Assembly: GCA_002296125.1 (NCBI GenBank)
Contig: DBHI01000105.1
Location: 1,392 to 31,792, forward strand
Direction: 5' to 3'
Source of the DNA: Anaerolineales bacterium UBA832
GTDB lineage: Bacteria; Chloroflexota; Anaerolineae; Anaerolineales; UBA11657
DNA: 30,401 nt
This document shows, piece after piece, positions 1 to 5,695 of this stretch. Under the pieces are notes generated by a model that was not told where the DNA came from, did no database searches, and worked only from the letters and a program-made list of their open reading frames with translations. The position numbers were made by a program, and so were the translations under genes. Every line of letters begins with the position of its first letter. Position 1 is the stretch's first letter.

Positions 1-161
1 GCATTATCAATTGTATCAAATGCACGAAAATCTGCACCACCTTGCATACCTAATACCTTGGTGATAGCAGCCGTTAAAGTGGTCTTACCATGATCAACAT
101 GTCCCATAGTTCCAACATTTACATGCGGTTTACTGCGATCAAACATTTCTTTTGCCATCAT
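1..161 (-). CDS. tuf: Elongation factor Tu, N-terminal part (runs off window edge)
   Basis: EF-Tu delivers aminoacyl-tRNA to the ribosome as a GTP complex. Only about 53 codons are present. The translation opens MMAKEMFDRSKPHVNVG and holds the G1 P-loop GHVDHGKTT, followed by LTAAITKVLG and RAFDTIDNA, which lines up with the region just before switch I. The rest lies beyond position 1. There are two adjacent ATG codons (161 and 158). An AGGAGG Shine-Dalgarno at 172-167 lies 5 nt from the first and 8 nt from the second, so either could be used; the family normally starts MAKE, which favours 158. The gene follows three tRNA genes on the same strand with about 40 nt between, so it is probably co-transcribed with them. 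Identification is certain. Confidence 0.97.
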   Translation of the reverse strand, partial: MMAKEMFDRSKPHVNVGTMGHVDHGKTTLTAAITKVLGMQGGADFRAFDTIDN

Positions 162-202
162 TTATACCTCCTTACTCCACAATCACTAATTTTATATTCG
201 TC

Positions 203-278
203 TGGAGCCCTCGATGGGATTTGAACCCATGACCTCACCCTTACCAAGGGTGTGCTCTGCCACCTGAGCTACGAGGGC
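203..278 (-). tRNA. tRNA-Thr(GGU)
   Basis: Minus-strand cloverleaf. The acceptor stem GCCCTCG/CGAGGGC and the T arm ATGGG-TTCAAAT-CCCAT are perfectly paired, with D stem GCTC/GAGC. The anticodon loop is TTGGTAA on a CACCC/GGGTG stem, giving anticodon GGT (Thr). The CCA end is encoded, unlike the other two tRNAs here. It is the tRNA nearest tuf. Confidence 0.97.
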
Positions 279-294
279 CTAAACAATTTTCAGG

Positions 295-378
295 TGGGCA
301 GGGTGGGGCTCGAACCCACTCAGGCTTATGCCACCGATTTTACAGACCGGCCCGGCTCACCATCTCCGGCGCCTGCCC
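295..378 (-). tRNA. tRNA-Tyr(GUA)
   Basis: Minus-strand class II tRNA of 84 nt with a long variable arm, as expected for bacterial tRNA-Tyr. The acceptor GGGCAGG/CCTGCCC has discriminator A. The anticodon loop CTGTAAA gives GTA (Tyr). The T arm is GTGGG-TTCGAGC-CCCAC. The bases after the discriminator are CCT, so CCA is not encoded and must be added after transcription. Confidence 0.97.
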
Positions 379-384
379 CTACTG

Positions 385-457
385 AGCCGACGAAGGGACT
401 TGAACCCATAACCTAGCGCTTACAAGGCGCTTGCTCTGCCAATTGAGCTACGTCGGC
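385..457 (-). tRNA. tRNA-Thr(UGU)
   Basis: Minus-strand cloverleaf. Acceptor GCCGACG/CGTCGGC, D stem GCTC/GAGC, anticodon stem AGCGC/GCGCT with loop CTTGTAA giving TGT (Thr). CCA is not encoded (CAG follows the discriminator U). Oddity: the T stem ATGGG/CCCTT has a U-U mismatch at the 50-64 pair, whereas the other tRNA-Thr in the cluster has a perfect ATGGG/CCCAT stem. It is the first gene of the tRNA-tuf transcript. Confidence 0.95.
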
Positions 458-484
458 ATTGTATCAACTGACAAGCGTTTGAGT

Positions 485-511
485 TAAAAATAGCGCCGTC
501 CCGATGGCGCT
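485..511 (-). other. Hairpin plus U-run at the predicted 5' end of the tRNA-tuf transcript
   Basis: On the minus strand AGCGCC (511-506) pairs with GGCGCT (497-492) around the 8-nt loop ATCGGGAC and is followed by ATTTTTAA. It has the shape of a rho-independent terminator. It lies directly downstream of the -10 element at 523-518, so the predicted first nucleotide (about 511) is also the first base of the stem. It could be a 5'-protecting or attenuating leader, or a terminator for upstream readthrough. Confidence 0.6.
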
Positions 512-517
512 GACTGA

Positions 518-547
518 ATTATACCAAGTTTTTGTATAAGAGGTCAA
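518..547 (-). promoter_or_regulatory. Sigma70-type promoter of the tRNA-tuf operon
   Basis: Read on the minus strand: -35 TTGACC at 547-542, an 18-nt spacer, and a perfect -10 TATAAT at 523-518. The start is expected near 511, about 55 nt upstream of tRNA-Thr(UGU). It is one of the best promoter matches in the window, fitting a stable-RNA and EF-Tu transcript. Confidence 0.8.
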
Positions 548-574
548 GCACTCTGTTTGTATATATTATTATGG

Positions 575-598
575 ATGAGTAGTACTAACACTACTCAT
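575..598 (-). terminator. Hairpin after rlmB, probable transcript end
   Basis: ATGAGTAGT (575-583) and ACTACTCAT (590-598) form a perfect 9-bp stem with a 6-nt loop. It lies about 40 nt past the rlmB stop and just before the tRNA-tuf promoter. The following minus-strand sequence is AT-rich but has no clean U-run, so it is either a non-canonical terminator or a 3'-end stabiliser. Confidence 0.5.
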
Positions 599-638
599 TA
601 GTCTCTTTTAGGTTTTTGTTAGTGTTGAAAGTAAGACT

Positions 639-1376
639 CTACTTTCGAGATTGTCTTGCGACATATATTGCTATGGATCCGGCCACTGCTGCATTTAATG
701 AATCCATTTTGCCTAGCATTGGGATTTGTGCTAGCATATCGCAGTGTTTACGTATTAGTCTGCGAATACCATTGTTTTCATTGCCAATTACAATGGCTAG
801 ACCTCTTTTTAAATTGGTGTTATCTAAGGTTATCTGATTTTTATTTCCTTCAAGACCAAGAATCCAGATATTTTGTTTTTTTAATTCAACAATAGTACGT
901 GAGAGATTTGTAACTTTTGTGATAAATATATGTTCACTTGCACCCATTGATGAAGCAACAACTGCAGTGCTTACTTCACCCGCATTTCGTTTTTGGATAA
1001 TTACCCCATGGACACCCATGGCTTCGGCACTACGTAACAAACGACCAAAGTTGCTTGGTGATTGTAATTGATCTAGAATTAATATGAGGGGTTCTTCTTC
1101 ATGTGTTTTGGCGAAGGAAAGTATATCTTCTATTTTGACATAAGGATATGGTCCAACTTCTAGCACTGCATCTTGGTGTAATGAGTTGCCAATCATTGAT
1201 TGTATTTGTGCTCTAGAAACGGTTTCAATTTTAATTGAATGTTTGATAGCAGCTTCCAATAAATTTTCATGTCTATTGTTTGAGATTTGCTGAGATAAGA
1301 ATAAACGCAATATGGAACGGCGAGAAGCAAAAATAGTTTCTATGATTGCATTATTACGGTAAATATAGTCAGTCAC
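639..1376 (-). CDS. rlmB: TrmH/SpoU-family RNA 2'-O-methyltransferase (RlmB-like)
   Basis: Predicted SPOUT methyltransferase that transfers methyl from SAM to a ribose 2'-OH of RNA; RlmB members modify 23S rRNA G2251, and its length of 245 aa matches them. The N-terminal ~90 residues correspond to the L30e-like substrate-binding domain. The C-terminal catalytic domain shows motif 1 (SPSNFGRLLRSA, N109/R116), motif 2 (IVIGNENNGI, 195-204) and motif 3 (IPMLGKMDSLNAAVAG, 218-233), which build the trefoil knot. The start is GTG at 1376, overlapping the end of cysS by 8 nt, which suggests translational coupling and supports this start. The cysS-rlmB pairing is common in bacteria. The exact target base cannot be read from sequence; TrmH-type tRNA Gm18 activity is the alternative. 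Confidence 0.9.
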   Translation of the reverse strand: MTDYIYRNNAIIETIFASRRSILRLFLSQQISNNRHENLLEAAIKHSIKIETVSRAQIQSMIGNSLHQDAVLEVGPYPYVKIEDILSFAKTHEEEPLILILDQLQSPSNFGRLLRSAEAMGVHGVIIQKRNAGEVSTAVVASSMGASEHIFITKVTNLSRTIVELKKQNIWILGLEGNKNQITLDNTNLKRGLAIVIGNENNGIRRLIRKHCDMLAQIPMLGKMDSLNAAVAGSIAIYVARQSRK

Positions 1377-2829
1377 TTGTGTGATTTACATCGTTTTTCC
1401 AGGTAGTACCTGATTGGGTATCTTCTAGGATTATTCCAAGTTTGGAAAGTCCATTTCTAATTTCATCTGATGTAGTAAAGTCTTTTTTGTTTCGAGAGTT
1501 GTTACGTATATTGATTAGCATTTCAATTAGATCGTTATCTCTGTTCGCATCGGTTATTAGTGTTTCTGAAGGTAAAATTCCTAGTACAGTTCCAGCCAGA
1601 TCATTATATAAATTGTCTATTGAATCTAGTGTAGTATGATCTAGAGAAGAATGTTTTGACAATAATGAGTTTACACTTTTAGAGAAGTCAAATAAGGATG
1701 CAATGGCTTTAGGTGCATTGAAGTCATCATTCATAGCATCAATGAAATGTTTGCGAGTATCATTAATAGTAGAAGAAAAATCTTTAACTGAAGATTGGTC
1801 ATATTGTTTATTTTTTAGAAATTGTTTAATAGTGATAGATGGCCCAATTAATCTATGCCATCCACGATGAGCTGCATCAACGGCTTCTGGAGAATAGTCT
1901 ATTGGATTTCTATAATGACTAGATAATATAAACATTCTAATTACTTCTGCTGGATAATTATTTAAAGCATCTTGAATAGTTACTGAATTACCTAGGCTCT
2001 TAGACATTTTTACACCTGATAGGGTGAGAGATCCAGCATGTAGCCAATAGTTAGCAAATGTTTTTCCACTTATAGCTTCTGATTGAGCTATTTCACATTC
2101 ATTATGAGGGAATACATTTTCTAATCCACCTCCATGAATATCAAAATTTTCACCTAAATATTTTATAGCCATTGCTGTACATTCGATGTGCCATCCAGGA
2201 AATCCTTCGCCCCATGGACTTGACCACCGCATTATGTGTTCAGGCTCTGCTAGTTTCCATAGAGCAAAATCCTCAGGGTTACGTTTATCACTTCTATTAT
2301 CTAGACGTGTTCCTTCTTGGAGGTCCTCGATTTTGCGACCAGATAGTTTGCCGTATTCTGGAAATGATGATACATCAAAGTACACTGATCCATTGCTTTC
2401 ATATGCATATCCTTTTTCTATAAGTTTTTCAACAGATGCTATTTGTTCAGGTACATGCCCTGCTGCTCTAGGCATTATGTCTGGTCTAATGTTATGTAGT
2501 GCATCCATATCATCCAGATATGATCTCATATACCGCTCAACTACTTGCATAGGATCTGTTTTTTCTCTACGAGCTCCTTTCATTATTCGATCTTCTCCGC
2601 TGTCAAGTAGATGTCCAACATCTGTGATATTTTGTACATAAAGTACGTTGAATCCACTAAAACGTAAATATCTGACTATCATGTCCATTGACACATACAA
2701 TTTAGCGTGACCAATATGTGCATGATCGTATACTGTTGGACCACAGACATACATTTTTACTTGATTTGGATTAATAGGTATGAAATCTGTTTTTGAGCGA
2801 CTGAGTGTGTTATAAACTGTAAGTGTCAT
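1369..2829 (-). CDS. cysS: Cysteinyl-tRNA synthetase
   Basis: Class I aminoacyl-tRNA synthetase that charges tRNA-Cys. It is full length at 486 aa. The HIGH signature is at 38-41 in YDHAHIGHAK and KMSKS at 274-278. The zinc ligands that bind the cysteine thiol are present: C29, C217 (WHIECTAM), H242 and E246 (HNECE). The C-terminal part is the DALR/anticodon-binding helical region. The ATG start is preceded only by a weak purine stretch. It lies 27 nt after yacL and overlaps rlmB by 8 nt, so yacL-cysS-rlmB is probably one transcript. No T-box motif is seen upstream. Confidence 0.97.
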   Translation of the reverse strand: MTLTVYNTLSRSKTDFIPINPNQVKMYVCGPTVYDHAHIGHAKLYVSMDMIVRYLRFSGFNVLYVQNITDVGHLLDSGEDRIMKGARREKTDPMQVVERYMRSYLDDMDALHNIRPDIMPRAAGHVPEQIASVEKLIEKGYAYESNGSVYFDVSSFPEYGKLSGRKIEDLQEGTRLDNRSDKRNPEDFALWKLAEPEHIMRWSSPWGEGFPGWHIECTAMAIKYLGENFDIHGGGLENVFPHNECEIAQSEAISGKTFANYWLHAGSLTLSGVKMSKSLGNSVTIQDALNNYPAEVIRMFILSSHYRNPIDYSPEAVDAAHRGWHRLIGPSITIKQFLKNKQYDQSSVKDFSSTINDTRKHFIDAMNDDFNAPKAIASLFDFSKSVNSLLSKHSSLDHTTLDSIDNLYNDLAGTVLGILPSETLITDANRDNDLIEMLINIRNNSRNKKDFTTSDEIRNGLSKLGIILEDTQSGTTWKNDVNHTSD

Positions 2830-2856
2830 TTTTATTTTATGTTCTTTTTAGAGACA

Positions 2857-3909
2857 TTATTCTATGTTGGCAAACAACATACGTCCAGCTGCTGTCTGTA
2901 ATACCTTGGTAACTATAACATTTATCTTCTTGTTAATTTTATTTTTTGCGTTGTCAACGACTACCATAGTCCCATCTTGCAAATAACCAACTCCTTGTCT
3001 AGATTCTGTGCCTTCTTGTATGATTTTGACTTCGAGTATTTCTCCAGGCAAGCAAACTGTTTTAACAGCATTGGCTAATTCATTGATGTTTAGTACAGGG
3101 ATACCTTGTATTTCAGCTACTTTATTGAGGTTGTAATCATTAGTAATTATTTTGGCATTTAATTTTTTAGCTAATACAATTAGTTTGCTATCTACTTCCT
3201 TTACTTTCTTGGTATTTAAGTCAGTTATAGTAACTATATTATTAGTCTGTTGTTTCAATTTGTTTAGCAAATCTAAACCTCTTCTACCTCGCCTACGACG
3301 TTCGTTATCAGCAGAATCAGCTATATGTTGTAGTTCATCTAAAATAAATCGCGGTATAATGATATTATCAGATATAAATCCACTTGTGATTATATCGCAT
3401 ATTCTACCATCAATAATTGTACTTGTATCTAACAGTAAATCAGTTTTTCTAGTGGATTCATTATTTGATTCTATATTGAATGCATTTTTCTCCATATTAA
3501 ATATTTTAAAGAGATCAGATCGTCTACTTATTGTTACTGTTATACCCAGCCATCCACATAATAATGCACATCCTGATGGCAATAATTGACTTAATGGTGA
3601 TGGCAATGTAGAAAGTGGCCAAGCTAAAAGTGCTGCAATTGTTAATCCAATTATCAGTCCTACTAAACCGATAATTAAAACGTGTGTTGATGTTTGTCCA
3701 ATAAGTTTACGCATGGTTCTAGCTGGATATGTGCTGAGATAAGGACCAACAATAAATCCTAATATAGCACCTGTTATTGGAAAGACCCATAAACGAGAAT
3801 CTTTAGAAATTAATTCTCGAATGAGTAGAGGTGACTGTTCTTCAAAATAAAATCCACCTATTGCAAAACCTATGAGACCTAATATACGGGCTATTCTATC
3901 TGCTTTCAA
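2857..3909 (-). CDS. yacL: YacL-like membrane PIN-TRAM ribonuclease
   Basis: 350 aa. Three to four hydrophobic segments occupy roughly residues 7-21, 42-60, 75-97 and 105-127. They are followed by a PIN nuclease domain (about 157-285) with candidate metal-binding acids D161 (LLLDTSTIIDGR), E192 (FILDELQHIAD), D240 (EVDSKLIVLA) and D258 (IITNDYN), then a C-terminal TRAM domain (about 288-347, beginning LPGEILEVKIIQEG) expected to bind RNA. This is the architecture of Bacillus YacL; the cellular target is unknown to me. The start is TTG at 3909, set by an AGGAGA Shine-Dalgarno a few bases upstream; no better ATG exists before the first membrane segment. Its place between radA and cysS matches the Gram-positive cluster. 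Confidence 0.9.
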   Translation of the reverse strand: MKADRIARILGLIGFAIGGFYFEEQSPLLIRELISKDSRLWVFPITGAILGFIVGPYLSTYPARTMRKLIGQTSTHVLIIGLVGLIIGLTIAALLAWPLSTLPSPLSQLLPSGCALLCGWLGITVTISRRSDLFKIFNMEKNAFNIESNNESTRKTDLLLDTSTIIDGRICDIITSGFISDNIIIPRFILDELQHIADSADNERRRRGRRGLDLLNKLKQQTNNIVTITDLNTKKVKEVDSKLIVLAKKLNAKIITNDYNLNKVAEIQGIPVLNINELANAVKTVCLPGEILEVKIIQEGTESRQGVGYLQDGTMVVVDNAKNKINKKINVIVTKVLQTAAGRMLFANIE

Positions 3910-3922
3910 AATTTCTCCTATT

Positions 3923-3951
3923 TAAAAAAATATAGCGAGTTTCCTCGTATA
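3923..3951 (-). terminator. Terminator-like hairpin immediately upstream of yacL
   Basis: On the minus strand TATA-CGAG pairs with CTCG-(C)-TATA around a GAAA tetraloop, with one bulged C, and is followed by a run of seven Ts. The U-run ends only about 6 nt before the yacL Shine-Dalgarno. It either ends the clpC-radA transcript or acts as an attenuator for yacL-cysS-rlmB. The other ~230 bases of the radA-yacL gap hold no convincing gene; tiny AUG frames exist but are what AT-rich sequence gives by chance. Confidence 0.55.
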
Positions 3952-4147
3952 TATGGGACTCACTATAGTTTCAAAGTATTTTAGATGTGTAACACAAGTT
4001 CAGCTGATTAATTAAACTCGTATCCTATGCTTTATGTGAATGATACAAAAACTACTAAGATAAGTCTTTCTTTCTGAAGTATGCATTAATAATTGCTAAA
4101 ATAATAAACTAAGTCAGTCTACATATATAATCAATAATATTGACATT

Positions 4148-4176
4148 ATGTTAACACATGCTTACTTGAAAGTCAA
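4148..4176 (-). promoter_or_regulatory. Candidate promoter for yacL-cysS-rlmB
   Basis: Minus strand: -35 TTGACT at 4176-4171, 17-nt spacer, -10 TAACAT (4 of 6) at 4153-4148, just past the radA stop. If used, it gives a leader of about 230 nt that contains the terminator-like hairpin at 3951-3923. Moderate match in an AT-rich region. Confidence 0.35.
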
Positions 4177-4190
4177 AACAAACATTATTT

Positions 4191-5591
4191 TTACATTACG
4201 AATGCGGCTTTTAATGCTTCTTGAACGGTTTGTGCTTCTATAATATCTATATTCTCAGGAAATTGTTTTGACTGATTTGCAGCTGATTGTTTGGGTAGTT
4301 TAGGTATGACGATTTTTTTAAAACCTAGTTTTTCAGCTTCTTTTAACCTTGTGTCTATTTGTCTAGAAGCTCTCATTTCTCCTGACAATCCTATTTCTCC
4401 TATAAGTACCGTATCATGTGCAATTGGTTGATCCTTAATTGAAGAAGCAATTGCACATGCTATTGCAAGGTCTGCTGCGGGTTCTTGGATCTGCAGACCA
4501 CCGATTATATTTACAAAAATATCTTGATTAGACAATTTATAATTCAGTCTTCTAGTTAATACTGCAGTAATGAGGAGCAGCCTGTTAAAATCTACTCCAT
4601 TTGCAGTACGTCTGGGTTGTCCAAATGTTGATGTACTAGCTAATCCTTGTACTTCTACCAGCAAGGGTCTAGTACCCTCTATGGTGACAGTAATAGCTGA
4701 TCCTGGAGCTTCTACAGTTCTTTCTGCTAAAAATATTTCTGATGGATTAGAAATTTCAATCATACCATTATGATTCATTTCAAACACTCCTACCTCAGAG
4801 GTAGCACCAAATCGGTTTTTTACTCCTCGTAGTAATCTAAATGAATGATGTAAATCTCCTTCAAGATATAGTACTGTGTCAACAGTATGTTCTAAAACTC
4901 TAGGTCCAGCTATGGAACCTTCTTTGGTTACATGTCCTACGAGAAAAATGCATGTATTGGTTGTTTTAGCAAATTGCGTGAGAATTGTTGTGCAGTTTCG
5001 TACCTGATTAATAGATCCAGGTGATGATTCAATATCTCTAGTGATTATGGTTTGTATAGAATCAATTATGACGATTTGAGGCTCAATATTTAAAATATGA
5101 GAGATAATATTTTCTAGATTTGTTTCAGTTACAAGAAAAAGATTGTCAATATTATTTGAGAATTCATCTAAACGTTCAGACCTCATTTTGATTTGATCAG
5201 ATGATTCTTCTCCTGACACATATAGAACAGTTATATCATCTGATGATATGGATGCGGCAATTTGTAGCATCATAGTACTTTTACCAACACCTGGATCACC
5301 GCCAATTAAGACCATAGATCCAGGTACTATGCCTCCACCTAAAACTCTTGCAAACTCTTGATTTTTTATCGAAATTCTATTGTTGCTGCTTGGTTTAATT
5401 TGATGAATAAGTTTTGGTTGATCTGATGATAATGGCTTTTGTGTCAAACCGCTATTATATGTATCAAGGTGTTTGGATATTTGTTCAGATATTATACTGT
5501 TCCACGCACCACATTGTGGGCATTTACCCATTTCACGAGGTGTTACACGACCACATTCCTGACATGTGTATCGAATACGTTGCTTAGCCAT
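4191..5591 (-). CDS. radA: DNA repair ATPase RadA (Sms)
   Basis: RecA-like ATPase that processes recombination intermediates by driving branch migration. It is full length (466 aa). The order of domains is an N-terminal zinc finger (C10-x2-C13, C24-x2-C27), Walker A GDPGVGKST at 98-106, Walker B region PQIVIIDSIQ at 171-180, the RadA-specific KNRFG motif at 258-262, and a C-terminal Lon-protease-like domain from about 285. Every diagnostic element is present. The ATG start gives MAKQRIRYTCQECG, typical of the family, although the Shine-Dalgarno is weak. It lies 104 nt after clpC on the same strand; that gap contains a 12-bp inverted repeat. Confidence 0.97.
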   Translation of the reverse strand: MAKQRIRYTCQECGRVTPREMGKCPQCGAWNSIISEQISKHLDTYNSGLTQKPLSSDQPKLIHQIKPSSNNRISIKNQEFARVLGGGIVPGSMVLIGGDPGVGKSTMMLQIAASISSDDITVLYVSGEESSDQIKMRSERLDEFSNNIDNLFLVTETNLENIISHILNIEPQIVIIDSIQTIITRDIESSPGSINQVRNCTTILTQFAKTTNTCIFLVGHVTKEGSIAGPRVLEHTVDTVLYLEGDLHHSFRLLRGVKNRFGATSEVGVFEMNHNGMIEISNPSEIFLAERTVEAPGSAITVTIEGTRPLLVEVQGLASTSTFGQPRRTANGVDFNRLLLITAVLTRRLNYKLSNQDIFVNIIGGLQIQEPAADLAIACAIASSIKDQPIAHDTVLIGEIGLSGEMRASRQIDTRLKEAEKLGFKKIVIPKLPKQSAANQSKQFPENIDIIEAQTVQEALKAAFVM

Positions 5592-5662
5592 TTTGGTTTC
5601 TACAATGTATTATCATAATTGATCATAGTTTGACTTGATACCAAGATGAACATAATAGTTAG

Positions 5663-5694
5663 GTTATATTTACTTATGAGTTAGTAAATATAAC
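5663..5694 (-). terminator. Perfect 12-bp inverted repeat after clpC
   Basis: GTTATATTTACT (5663-5674) and AGTAAATATAAC (5683-5694) form a perfect 12-bp stem with an 8-nt loop. It begins one base after the clpC stop codon. It has no U-run on the minus strand and is very AT-rich, so it may be a weak terminator, an mRNA 3'-end stabiliser or processing site between clpC and radA, or a protein-binding palindrome. Confidence 0.45.
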
Positions 5695-5695
5695 G

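Noticed and set aside
2172..2641. Plus-strand ORFs opposite cysS, and similar frames opposite most minus-strand genes
   Set aside because: They are antisense shadows of clearly identified conserved genes, with no recognisable domains or ribosome-binding sites.
4000..4150. Tiny AUG frames in the yacL leader (a 10-codon frame with several Ile/Leu, and a 24-codon frame)
   Set aside because: They lack ribosome-binding sites and carry no cysteine run that would fit control of cysS; such frames are expected by chance in AT-rich DNA.
3910..4190. T-box riboswitch upstream of yacL-cysS
   Set aside because: No T-box consensus (AGGGTGG...ACCGCG) or recognisable specifier arrangement is visible.
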